64,000 nt of DNA from Bacteroidales bacterium. GTDB taxonomy: Bacteria; Bacteroidota; Bacteroidia; Bacteroidales; P3. The stretch is taken from the NCBI GenBank assembly GCA_017454015.1, contig JAFTDW010000042.1, forward strand, positions 23,647 through 87,646, written 5' to 3'. A program made the translations under genes and the position numbers. The notes below the pieces were generated by a model. The model searched no databases. It was not told the origin of the DNA and was given only the letters and a program-made list of their open reading frames with translations. Of the stretch, positions 17,509 through 25,850 are shown piece after piece; positions within the stretch are counted from its first letter, which is position 1, and every line of letters begins with the position of its first letter.

Positions 17509-18372
17509 TTAGTTTATCAGGTTTTTCACTTGCTGCATGAGCCACATGGGTGTTGAAGTGGCGCCGGATATGCCTACGTGGCTTGCTCCTTTGGTCCATG
17601 CCGGTTGGTAGTCGGCGGTTCCGGCTATGAGATAGGTGCGGGGCTGCACTTTTTTGCAGTATTCGTACAGGTAGTGTCCGTTGGAGCTGCCCTCGCCGCA
17701 TACGAACAGCAGCACGTCGACCGAGGTGGCGAATTTTTTGAGCTGGCTTGCGCGGTTTGCCACGCGTCGGCAGAGGGTGTCGTGGGCAATGAAGTCGGGG
17801 GTGCCGGCGGAGTTTTTGATGTGCAGCTGTAGGTTTTGTATCAGATGGTTGTATTCGTCTTTGCTTTTGGTGGTTTGTGAGTAGAGTCGAATAGGGCGTT
17901 GGGGGGTGATGCCGTCCAAGTGGTCGGGGTGGTCCACTACGATGGCGTTGCCTTCGGCCTGACCGCAGAGTCCGACCACTTCGGCGTGCCCCGGCTTGCC
18001 AAAGATAACCACTTGTCCGCCGCGTTGTTGCATTTCGAGGTATCCTTGTCGGATTTTTTTCTGCAGTGCGAGCACTATGGGGCAGGTGGCATCGACGAGG
18101 GTGATGTTGCGTTGCCTGGCGGTGAGGTAAGTGGAGGGTGGCTCGCCGTGGGCGCGTATGAGGACGCGAGAGCCTGGTGGGAGTGTGGCGAAGGTGTGGT
18201 AGTCTATGACTTTAAGTCCGAGCGTGGCGAGGCGTTGCACCTCGGCGTTGTTGTGCACTATGTCGCCGAGGCAGAAGAGGGAGCCGTGGTGTTGCAGCTC
18301 CTGTTCGGCGGTTTGTATGGCATTGACGACGCCAAAGCAGAAGCCGGCGTTGCCGTCGATAGTTACCAGCAT
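17509..18372 (-). CDS. ispH: 4-hydroxy-3-methylbut-2-enyl diphosphate reductase
   Basis: 287 residues. Last step of the MEP isoprenoid pathway, a [4Fe-4S] enzyme making IPP and DMAPP. The three cluster cysteines are C12 (GNAGFCFGV), C97 (VDATCPIV) and C201 (DTLCRRV). Conserved substrate-pocket residues appear as IVHNN, RAHGE, KPGHAEV, SSNGHYL and GISGATSTP. It lies 42 bases upstream of recF on the same strand and 9 bases downstream of the M23 peptidase gene. Presence of ispH makes the MEP route likely here, which bears on the IspD/TarI question at 50.9 kb. Confidence 0.94.
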   Translation of the reverse strand: MLVTIDGNAGFCFGVVNAIQTAEQELQHHGSLFCLGDIVHNNAEVQRLATLGLKVIDYHTFATLPPGSRVLIRAHGEPPSTYLTARQRNITLVDATCPIVLALQKKIRQGYLEMQQRGGQVVIFGKPGHAEVVGLCGQAEGNAIVVDHPDHLDGITPQRPIRLYSQTTKSKDEYNHLIQNLQLHIKNSAGTPDFIAHDTLCRRVANRASQLKKFATSVDVLLFVCGEGSSNGHYLYEYCKKVQPRTYLIAGTADYQPAWTKGASHVGISGATSTPMWLMQQVKNLIN

Positions 18373-18381
18373 ATTATCCTT

Positions 18382-19362
18382 TTATGACAGGCACTGGCCT
18401 TCTTGGCTTGCGGCCTCGATTACTTGTTCGTATTCTTCCGGGGTGAGGTCGTTGAAGAAGTAGTATACGGGGTCGACGCGTTTACCGTTGAGTATCACCT
18501 CGTAGTGTAGGTGTGCGCCTTGAGACAGGCCGGTGCTTCCCACGGTGCCTATGAGTTGTCCGCGTTTGATTTTTTGTCCTGGTTTGACTTTGACGCTTTC
18601 GAGGTGGGCGTAGAGGCTTTGGTATCCGTAGCCGTGTTTGATGATGCATACGTTGCCGTAGCCAGAGAGTCCCGATATGTTGCGTCCTGCCGAGGTCACC
18701 ACGCCGTCGCCGGTGGCATAGATTGGGGTGCCTTTGCGAGCGGCGAGGTCGACGCCGGTGTGCTGGCGACGGTATTTGAGTATGGGGTGGTAGCGGACGC
18801 CGAAGCCGGAGACGAGGCGGCACTGGTTTTTAGCAATGGGCATGATGGCGGGCATGGTTGCCATGCGCTCGGTCTTGGTCTTGGCCATGTTGTAGACCTC
18901 GTCGAGAGAGAGCGACTGGATGTAGAGTCGTTTGGAGAGGTCGTCGATGCGTTTGGTGGTGTTGATGATTTCGTCGGAGCAGTTGTAGCCCTGCAGGTTG
19001 CTGTAGCGTTCCACGCCGCCGATGCCGGAGTGGCGGATGCTTGGCGAGACGGGTTCCACTTCGAAGATGGTGCGGTAGATGTTGTCGTCGCGGTTTTCTA
19101 TGTCCTCGAGCACTTTCTCGGCGCGAGTGATGCGCTGGTTCATTGCCGACAGCTGGCGCTTGTACTGTTGTATCTCGCGTTTGAGCGAGCGTTCCTTGGG
19201 AGAGTCGACAATTTGGTAGCCTATGATCATGAACAGTACGCCGAGCACTAAGCCGAAGAGTACGGTGAAGGAGATTTTTTTCACACGTTCCCATATACCC
19301 ACCACCACTTTCTCGTAGGAGAGGGTGTGGGGGTTGAAGCGGTATGTGTGGCGTTTTGCCAT
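18382..19362 (-). CDS. M23-family peptidoglycan endopeptidase, membrane-anchored
   Basis: 326 residues. A single N-terminal membrane helix (about 30-50, SFTVLFGLVLGVLFMIIGY) precedes a coiled-coil-like stretch of Gln/Arg/Glu (60-100). The LytM/M23 domain is at 190-310, with zinc ligands in HTGVDLA (His, Asp) and HLHYEV (HxH), plus GYGNVCIIKHGYGYQSLYAHL. All metal ligands are present, so it is probably an active cell-wall hydrolase facing the periplasm rather than a pseudo-LytM activator. Confidence 0.9.
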   Translation of the reverse strand: MAKRHTYRFNPHTLSYEKVVVGIWERVKKISFTVLFGLVLGVLFMIIGYQIVDSPKERSLKREIQQYKRQLSAMNQRITRAEKVLEDIENRDDNIYRTIFEVEPVSPSIRHSGIGGVERYSNLQGYNCSDEIINTTKRIDDLSKRLYIQSLSLDEVYNMAKTKTERMATMPAIMPIAKNQCRLVSGFGVRYHPILKYRRQHTGVDLAARKGTPIYATGDGVVTSAGRNISGLSGYGNVCIIKHGYGYQSLYAHLESVKVKPGQKIKRGQLIGTVGSTGLSQGAHLHYEVILNGKRVDPVYYFFNDLTPEEYEQVIEAASQEGQCLS

Positions 19363-19365
19363 GGG

Positions 19366-20400
19366 TTATTGGTGGATTTTTTTCAGGGTGTTGAATGCGT
19401 CGGCGAACTCGCGGGCGGCGTAGTCGTCGAGGAGGTAGAAGGTGGTGTCGATAGGGTCTATATGTATGCGTCCGATGTACACAGGATGGTGGTGCGATGT
19501 GTCGTCTTCTTCGGCGAGGCCGCTGGAGGAGTGGTGGTGGGAGAGGTGGATGGGCGGGCGGACTGCGAGGGTGTTGACGTCGACAGCGGAGGCGGTGACG
19601 GTGACATCGTTGATGGGGATTATGTCGAAGTCGTAGGCCGAGCGGGCAACGATAATTTTGTCAGGATAGAACAGGATTTGCTGTCCGAAGGAGTCGCGCA
19701 TCAATGGGGTGTCCCATGGGGTCTGGATGAAGTCGAAGATGCCGAGGTAGAAGTATACTATTTGGTATTTGGCATTGCTGCCCTCGTCGGCAACGTGCCA
19801 TATACGGTGGCACACAGCCACATGAGTGAATATGCGGACCAGTTCGGAGTAGGCGTTCAGGGTGGTTTCGTCGCAGATTTTGGCTATATTGGTCTGAGTG
19901 CTTCTAATGTCGTGTTCGAGAAGTCCGATGCGCGACTTGGTGTGGCTGAGGGCGCTGACCATGTATTTTTTTTTGTGTCCTATGCCCATGCGTTGGCGTA
20001 TGGCGTCGGCGCAGCGTTGCAGGTATTCGGCGTTGCGTGCGAGGTAGAGGCAGTTGAGGTAGGTCTCCAGCAGCACCTGTTTGTCGCGGTAGGTGGTGGC
20101 ATTGAGGGCTTTTTGGCAGCGTCGTATCTGTCTGTTGAAGTCAAACTCCATGCCCAGAAGCAGCTTGAGGAGCGAGGTCTTGTTTCGTTGTTTCTTGTCG
20201 TCCACAAAGTGGCGGTAGGCATGGCTCTGGCTGTCGCGCACGAAGAATCCGCACCCTATGTCGTCGGTTTCCACATAGGGCAGTGTGTGTTCGGCTGCTT
20301 CGTAGCGTCCGCGCACGCCGAAGAGGGTGTGGCAGTAGTGCGGCGAGATCCATACGGTCATCTCGTCGGAGACGCGGGCTCGGTGTGGTAGAAGGCGCAT
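19366..20400 (-). CDS. Unrecognised 344-residue protein
   Basis: No family recognised. There is no signal peptide or membrane helix. The middle (about 75-185) is helical and rich in Arg/Lys/Leu, with cysteines at LNCLYLARNAEYLQRC. A second part (about 200-330) looks beta-rich (YQIVYFYLGIFDFIQTPW, KIIVARSAYDFDIIPIND) and contains a His/Ser/Glu-rich loop (HLSHHHSSSGLAEED) followed by HHHP. It ends 3 bases before the M23 peptidase start, so the two are likely cotranscribed and possibly linked to envelope upkeep. The His-rich loop could bind metal, but that is a guess. Confidence 0.6.
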   Translation of the reverse strand: MRLLPHRARVSDEMTVWISPHYCHTLFGVRGRYEAAEHTLPYVETDDIGCGFFVRDSQSHAYRHFVDDKKQRNKTSLLKLLLGMEFDFNRQIRRCQKALNATTYRDKQVLLETYLNCLYLARNAEYLQRCADAIRQRMGIGHKKKYMVSALSHTKSRIGLLEHDIRSTQTNIAKICDETTLNAYSELVRIFTHVAVCHRIWHVADEGSNAKYQIVYFYLGIFDFIQTPWDTPLMRDSFGQQILFYPDKIIVARSAYDFDIIPINDVTVTASAVDVNTLAVRPPIHLSHHHSSSGLAEEDDTSHHHPVYIGRIHIDPIDTTFYLLDDYAAREFADAFNTLKKIHQ

Positions 20401-20403
20401 GGA

Positions 20404-20451
20404 AGGAGGGGGGGAGGGTTTTAGGTTTTTAAGGTTACAAGGTTTTAGGGG
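20404..20451 (+). repeat. Family E low-complexity spacer (AAGGTTTTAGG-type)
   Basis: A G/T/A-only stretch made of AGG-TTT(T)-AGG words in the gap between lpdA and the next gene. Similar words occur in many other intergenic gaps of this window. Function unknown. Confidence 0.45.
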
Positions 20452-21849
20452 TTAGGCGTGGATGGCGCAGCCGTAGGCGGCTTCGATGGCTTCCATCACT
20501 GCCTCGCTCATGGTGGGGTGAGGGTGGATGGCCGAGGCGACCTGCTTGGCGGAGAGGCCGTTTTGGCGTGCCACCACTATGGAGGCGATCATCTCGGTGA
20601 CGTTGTCGCCGCACATGTGGCAGCCGAGTATTTGGTCGTTGTTCTTGTCAACGACCACCTTGATGAAGCCGTCGGTGTTGCCTGCCGCGGTGGCTTTGCC
20701 GCTGGCTTTGAAGAACGACTTGCCAACAAGTATCTCGTGCCCGGCTTCGATGGCTTTTTTCTCGCTGAGGCCCACGCTGGCCACCTCCGGGGTGGTGTAT
20801 GTGCAGCCCGGTATGTTGTCGTAGCGTACGGGTTGCGGGGTTTGGCCTGCTATCTTCTCCACGCAGCAGATGGCTTCTGCGCTTGCCACATGGGCGAGTG
20901 CCGGGCCGTGTACCACGTCGCCTATGGCATAGTAGCCGTCGACGTTGGTGTGGTAGTAGTCGTCCACAACTATCTTGCCGCGCTCGGTGGCTATGCCGGT
21001 CTCTTCGAGGCCTATGCCTTCGAGGTTGGTCACCACTCCCACGGCGCTGAGCACCACGTCGCAGTCGACAACCGTCTCGCTCTCTTTCTTCAAATCCTTG
21101 ATGTGTACGTGGCACACGTCGCCATCTATGTCGACTTTCTCAACGCTTGCCGAGGTCATGATTTTCATGCCCATTTTGCGGAAGCTGCGGCTTATCTGGC
21201 TTGCGGAGTCCTCGTCCTCGTTGGGCAGAATCTGTGGCATGAACTCCACGAGCGTCACCTGTGTGCCTATGCTTTGATAGAAGTATGCAAACTCGCTGCC
21301 TATGGCGCCGCTGCCGCATACCACCATGCGCTCTGGTTTTTGTTGGAGGGTCATGGCTTGGCGGTAGCCTATGATGTGGGTGCCGTCCTGTGGCATGGAG
21401 GGCATGACTTTGCTGCGTGCTCCCGTGGCAATGATGATATGGGTGGCTTCGTGCTGCTCTGTCTTGCCGTCGGCGCTGGTGACCTCCACCTTGTGGCCGG
21501 GCATTACGCGGGCGGTGCCCATGATGACGTCGACATTGTTTTTCCTGAGCAGGAACTGCACGCCCTTGCTCATGGTCTCGGCCACGCCGCGGCTGCGTGC
21601 CACCATGGCCGCTATGTCGGCCTGCGGCGCTTCGCCGCAGGCCACGCCGTAGTTGGCGGCGTGGTTGAGGTAGTTGTATACCTGGGCGCTCTTGAGGAGG
21701 GCCTTGGTGGGAATGCAGCCCCAGTTCAGGCAAATGCCTCCGAGATTTTCACGTTCTACAACGGCGGTTTTCATTCCCATCTGGGAGCCTTTCACGGCAG
21801 CCACATAGCCTCCGGGGCCGCTGCCGATAACAATGAGGTCGTATTGCAT
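20452..21849 (-). CDS. lpdA: Dihydrolipoyl dehydrogenase (E3)
   Basis: 465 residues. FAD-dependent disulfide oxidoreductase that reoxidises lipoamide in 2-oxoacid dehydrogenase or glycine-cleavage complexes. FAD motif GSGPGGYVAA lies at 9-18, redox disulfide C40/C45 in GGICLNWGCIPTK, NAD-binding GSGAIGSEFAY, a second FAD region YAIGDVVHGPALAH and catalytic HPHPTMSE near the C-terminus. It has its own promoter box 61 bases upstream. No E1 or E2 gene is nearby, so which complex it serves cannot be told. Confidence 0.95.
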   Translation of the reverse strand: MQYDLIVIGSGPGGYVAAVKGSQMGMKTAVVERENLGGICLNWGCIPTKALLKSAQVYNYLNHAANYGVACGEAPQADIAAMVARSRGVAETMSKGVQFLLRKNNVDVIMGTARVMPGHKVEVTSADGKTEQHEATHIIIATGARSKVMPSMPQDGTHIIGYRQAMTLQQKPERMVVCGSGAIGSEFAYFYQSIGTQVTLVEFMPQILPNEDEDSASQISRSFRKMGMKIMTSASVEKVDIDGDVCHVHIKDLKKESETVVDCDVVLSAVGVVTNLEGIGLEETGIATERGKIVVDDYYHTNVDGYYAIGDVVHGPALAHVASAEAICCVEKIAGQTPQPVRYDNIPGCTYTTPEVASVGLSEKKAIEAGHEILVGKSFFKASGKATAAGNTDGFIKVVVDKNNDQILGCHMCGDNVTEMIASIVVARQNGLSAKQVASAIHPHPTMSEAVMEAIEAAYGCAIHA

Positions 21850-21909
21850 AATTTATATTTATTTTTTAATCATTAAAATAGGTCTCCGCGGTAGCGGACT
21901 TGCAAAGTG

Positions 21910-21917
21910 CAAAGTTA
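21910..21917 (-). promoter_or_regulatory. Bacteroidota -7 element of lpdA
   Basis: Minus-strand TAACTTTG, exact TAnnTTTG, 61 bases before the lpdA ATG. It is divergent from the promoter element at 21948-21955. Confidence 0.6.
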
Positions 21918-21947
21918 CAATTTTTTCGTCAATTGAACAAAAAAATG

Positions 21948-21955
21948 TAATTTTG
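21948..21955 (+). promoter_or_regulatory. Bacteroidota -7 element of the DUF5686-like gene
   Basis: TAATTTTG matches TAnnTTTG and lies 17 bases before the chosen GTG start. The very short leader makes either GTG 21972 or GTG 21978 plausible as the start. Confidence 0.5.
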
Positions 21956-21971
21956 CAAAGTAAAAAAAAGA

Positions 21972-24257
21972 GTGGCAGTGTCTAAAATCAAGGCCTTTGC
22001 AGTGGTTGTTTTGGTGTCGGCGTCTATGTTGGGCATGGCGCAGAATGTCAGGATGTTGCACACTGTAGTGGTGAGGCCCGGCCCTAATATGGCCGACACT
22101 GTGGTGCTCAGGGCGTTGGCCAACATGGAACGCCACAATTACCACAACCTGCCGAGTTTCGCCTATGACTTTTACAGTCAGGCCTATATGCAGCGCAAGG
22201 GCGACACCAGCTTCCTCTTTTTCTCCGAGAGTGCCGGCCGCCATTTGTATCTTGCACCCGACCATGAGCGCGAGGTGGTGCTTGCCACGCGCACCACCGG
22301 GACCCGCAAGAAAATATTCGCCTCCATGCTCACGCAGCTCCAGTCGGCCTCGTTTTACGGCAAAGAGATAGACTTCCTCGACATGAAGTTTGTCAACCCT
22401 CTGTCCGAGGGAACGTTGTCCCGCTATTTCTTTATGATGGACGACACGCTGTACACCTCCGGCGACACGTCGTACGTCATCTTCTTCCGTCCCCGACAGG
22501 GGCAGACCTTTGTCGGGCTTACAGGCCGAATGACTATAAGCTCTCGTGGCTATGCTCTGAGCCGTATCGAGGCCCGGCCAGCGGGCCGCTACAGCAACCT
22601 GTTCGGCTCCGTCGCCAGCGGCGTAACCACCGCCATGAGCTTCTGCCATCAGTTTGGGTGCGACAGCGCCGGCCTTTGGCTGCCACGCCGTTATGTAACC
22701 TCTTTCGAGATAACCGTGCCGCCGCAAAAGGACATGCCGCACGAGGAGACGATAGTGCTGACGGCTGTTAATGATTTTGTCGACTTCAAGGCAAATGAGC
22801 CGCTGACAATGAAGGATTTCCGCAATGCCGACGACGTGGAGGTCGATGCCCGTTCGGAGTATCGCGACACCGCTTTCTGGCAGGCCTACCGCAGTGCTGC
22901 CGACGACAGCGTTTCGCGGCGCAGGGAGAGGTGCTACGACCTCTACGACTCGCTGGAGACAAGGCTCGACGCGTCAGTGTCGTTGGATAACATGCTCGGC
23001 TTTGTGGAAGCGTTGGCCGACGGCTATATACCCCTGTGGCAGTCGGAGGGCAGGCCCGTGGGGGTCAACATCGACATCAACAGGCTTTACAACCGCAACA
23101 ACTACGAGGGCGCCAGGCTTGGCCTGGGTGGGGAGCTCTACCGCTACCTCAACGGACGCGACGTGAAGCTTGCCCTCTTGGCATGGGGCGCCTATGGCCT
23201 CGCCGACCGTCGTTGGAAAGAGGGCGTAGCGCTGGGTGCCGCATCGACCAAAGGACATCGCCTGTCGGCGTCGCTCTATGCCGACAACACCGTGGAGCCG
23301 TTTGCCAACTCCTCGCTCACGCCCTATGAGTTGATAGACATAAGCAACAACGCCAACTATTGCTACACCGACATGATGCAGGTGCGGCGGGCCGGCTTCT
23401 CGCTCGGATGGCGGCAGTGGCGCCGCTGGGACATGCTTGTGGGGCTGCGCGTGTCGAGCGAGGATTGCCTGTTTGCCCATTACATGCCGTCGGGTGTCGA
23501 CATCTGGAAAAACGTCCTCTATCGCGAAGGGCTGTTGGCCATACACTGGCAGGACGGCATCAGCAAGCTCACGCTGGGAGGGGAGGGGGTGGGCAGCCTG
23601 AGCCTCACACAGCGCCCCAGCCGTGCCAGTGCCGACGTGCAGCTGCTGGCAGGACTGTGCCCCGACAGGGTGGAGCCTCACGGCATGGCGGGGGCCTCAT
23701 ACCATGTGCCTTACCTCCGCCTGCTTGCGCAGTACGACGCAAACCTGCGTCTGCCGCGGCGTGGCGACCTGATAGTCCACCTCCATGGCGGCGTGGCAAC
23801 CCCGTCAACGCCGGCCACCCGCCTCTTCTTGCTCGGAGGCACGGCGGCGAGCCGCTATTACTACCGCAACAGTTTCCTCACTCTTCCTGCCGGAGCCTTC
23901 CTCGCGACGGCCTTTGTGCAGGGCAGCGTCAGCTTTGTCTTCGAGCGTCCGCTTTGGAACACGCGCCAGTGGTGGGCCGCTCTCTATTCGCGCCCATTCC
24001 TCTTCGTCCAGGCCACCGCAATGGCCGCCTCGCTCCACAGTGTCCATGCCGGTTCCGCAGTGACACCCATATTGCCGCACGCACCCCGCGGCGTCCTCGC
24101 CGAACCGGCCATAGGCCTCGACGGCCTGCTGCGCTGGAAAATACTCGACGCCGGTGTCGTGCTGGCCTATAATCACAAAAAAACAGAAAAAAACAACATT
24201 GTACAATTTTTTGACAATATATCCGTTTTATACTCGTTAAATGTACGTATAGATTAG
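21972..24257 (+). CDS. DUF5686-like outer-membrane protein
   Basis: 761 residues. The signal peptide is residues 1-23 (KAFAVVVLVSASMLGMAQ). The segment NMERHNYHNLPSFAYDFYSQAYMQRKGD and the following strands resemble the DUF5686 family of large Bacteroidota outer-membrane proteins; the N-terminal carboxypeptidase-like domain often fused to that family is absent. The C-terminal half (from about 350) is a series of amphipathic strands (LGLGGELYRYL, LALLAWGAYGLA, RLFLLGGTAASRYYYRNSF) consistent with a barrel. The start is GTG; no upstream ATG exists in frame. Base composition changes along the gene: leucine codons are TTG/CTG-rich early and CTC-rich late. Confidence 0.7.
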   Translation: MAVSKIKAFAVVVLVSASMLGMAQNVRMLHTVVVRPGPNMADTVVLRALANMERHNYHNLPSFAYDFYSQAYMQRKGDTSFLFFSESAGRHLYLAPDHEREVVLATRTTGTRKKIFASMLTQLQSASFYGKEIDFLDMKFVNPLSEGTLSRYFFMMDDTLYTSGDTSYVIFFRPRQGQTFVGLTGRMTISSRGYALSRIEARPAGRYSNLFGSVASGVTTAMSFCHQFGCDSAGLWLPRRYVTSFEITVPPQKDMPHEETIVLTAVNDFVDFKANEPLTMKDFRNADDVEVDARSEYRDTAFWQAYRSAADDSVSRRRERCYDLYDSLETRLDASVSLDNMLGFVEALADGYIPLWQSEGRPVGVNIDINRLYNRNNYEGARLGLGGELYRYLNGRDVKLALLAWGAYGLADRRWKEGVALGAASTKGHRLSASLYADNTVEPFANSSLTPYELIDISNNANYCYTDMMQVRRAGFSLGWRQWRRWDMLVGLRVSSEDCLFAHYMPSGVDIWKNVLYREGLLAIHWQDGISKLTLGGEGVGSLSLTQRPSRASADVQLLAGLCPDRVEPHGMAGASYHVPYLRLLAQYDANLRLPRRGDLIVHLHGGVATPSTPATRLFLLGGTAASRYYYRNSFLTLPAGAFLATAFVQGSVSFVFERPLWNTRQWWAALYSRPFLFVQATAMAASLHSVHAGSAVTPILPHAPRGVLAEPAIGLDGLLRWKILDAGVVLAYNHKKTEKNNIVQFFDNISVLYSLNVRID

Positions 24258-24276
24258 TTTTACAATATAGAAAACT

Positions 24277-25758
24277 ATGAAAAAAATAGTTGTGACGATG
24301 CTCCTGGCCGCTCTCTGCGGCGGTGCTGTGGTGGCTCAGAATTACAAAATCACCTTGCGCCCCCAAGTCGCCAAGGACTCTCTCTACTACATGGGCCAGC
24401 ATTTCCGCGACAAGTATGTCCTGCGCGACTCCACCCGTCTGCGTCCCGACGGCACCATAGTCTTCGCCGGCAAGTCCAAGCTCCCAACTGGCGTATACAC
24501 TCTGCTCGACTCCAAGCAGAAACGGCTCTTCGACTTTATTGTTGACGACAGCCGCCAGTTCGAGATAGCTTTCGACACCAACTGCCGCAATGCCAACATG
24601 AAAGTCTCCAAGTCCAAGGCCAACACGCTGATGTATGAGTATATGGCAACCCTCGAGCAGACACGCGCCGACTCCCGCCGGCTCAACGACCGCATGCGCA
24701 GCAAGGACACCGCCGAGGTCTCCCTGGCCAAGGCCGAGATGGAGGCTCTGGGCGACCGTATGGAAAAGTACCAGAAAAACTACATGAAGGCCAACGCCAA
24801 CTACAAATTTACCAAACTCCTCCAACTCAGCGACAACGGCGATGTGCCCGACGAGGTGCCGCAGGACCAGAAATACATCTACTACCGCACTCACTACTGG
24901 GACGGCGCCGACCTCTCCGACCCCAACCTCATCTACACGCCGCACCTGTTCGACAAAATGAACTACTACTTCTTCGGCATCCTCTACAACCAGCCTTGCG
25001 ACACTATCATACGCTATGCAGACATGATTCTCCACCGCGTGGAGAACGACAGCACCATGCTGCGCTACTTCATTGAGTTCATCGCGCCGCGCTACGAGAA
25101 AGGCACCAAGCACATTGGCTGGGACCAGGTCTTCGTGCACCTCGTCCAGGAATACTACCTCAAGGGCAAATGCACCTGGGCAACACCCGCCGAGGTTTAC
25201 AACAAAAAACAGACCATCGAGTACCTCTCGGCTTCGCTGATTGGCGCTTTCGGACAGGAACTGCGCATGGCCGATACGGCTCAGTCGCCAAACCCCGATG
25301 ACTGGGTTTCGTCGCACTATTTCCCCGAAAAGTACGTGATACTCTGGATTTGGGACCCCGACTGCCACCACTGCCAAAAACAAACCGCCGAACTCAAGGC
25401 TCTCTACGACTCGCTTCAGGCCACCGGCAAGCCCATGCCTTTCGAGGTCTACGCCGTGGGCTACGAGAGCGACGTGAAAAAATGGAAGAACTACGTCATC
25501 AAGCACGAGCTTCCCTTTGTCAATGTCGGCGGCATGAATGTCAACATCGACTACCAGGCCGCCTACAACGTCCATGGCGCCCCAACAATGATACTCCTCA
25601 ACGCCGACCGCGAAATAATCATGAACAAAACCCTGCCTACAGCCAACATACTGCCGTTCATCGAGCAGTATGAGAAAGACCATCCCGAGCAGGCCAACCG
25701 TCCCCCGTCAAAATGGCAGCGCCAGCAACTCAACGACCGCCGCAAGTTCAAGGAATAA
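24277..25758 (+). CDS. Exported thioredoxin-fold (TlpA-like) thiol-disulfide protein
   Basis: 493 residues. Signal peptide about 1-21 (MKKIVVTMLLAALCGGAVVA). The N-terminal beta-rich domain (22-110) resembles DUF4369. A helical middle (about 120-330, with a long charged helix near 150-170) resembles DUF5106. The C-terminal thioredoxin fold has WDPDCHHCQKQTAEL, a CHHC redox motif near residue 366, and the cis-proline loop VHGAPTMILL. It probably acts as a periplasmic disulfide reductase/oxidase. It begins 19 bases after the DUF5686 gene and is probably cotranscribed, suggesting the pair works in the envelope. Confidence 0.82.
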   Translation: MKKIVVTMLLAALCGGAVVAQNYKITLRPQVAKDSLYYMGQHFRDKYVLRDSTRLRPDGTIVFAGKSKLPTGVYTLLDSKQKRLFDFIVDDSRQFEIAFDTNCRNANMKVSKSKANTLMYEYMATLEQTRADSRRLNDRMRSKDTAEVSLAKAEMEALGDRMEKYQKNYMKANANYKFTKLLQLSDNGDVPDEVPQDQKYIYYRTHYWDGADLSDPNLIYTPHLFDKMNYYFFGILYNQPCDTIIRYADMILHRVENDSTMLRYFIEFIAPRYEKGTKHIGWDQVFVHLVQEYYLKGKCTWATPAEVYNKKQTIEYLSASLIGAFGQELRMADTAQSPNPDDWVSSHYFPEKYVILWIWDPDCHHCQKQTAELKALYDSLQATGKPMPFEVYAVGYESDVKKWKNYVIKHELPFVNVGGMNVNIDYQAAYNVHGAPTMILLNADREIIMNKTLPTANILPFIEQYEKDHPEQANRPPSKWQRQQLNDRRKFKE

Positions 25759-25775
25759 GCAAGGTTAAAAAGGCA

Positions 25776-25840
25776 GAAAATTTGAAAAGGATAAACCCCT
25801 TAACCCCTTAAACCTTTAACCCCTTATTCCCTTCACCCCC
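25776..25840 (+). repeat. Family E low-complexity spacer (TTAACCCCTTAAACC-type)
   Basis: C/T/A-only run with CCCCTTAACCCCTTAAACC words in the gap before leuS. It is the reverse-strand sense of the stretch at 20404 and of several others near minus-strand genes. Confidence 0.5.
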
Positions 25841-25850
25841 TGACAAAACA

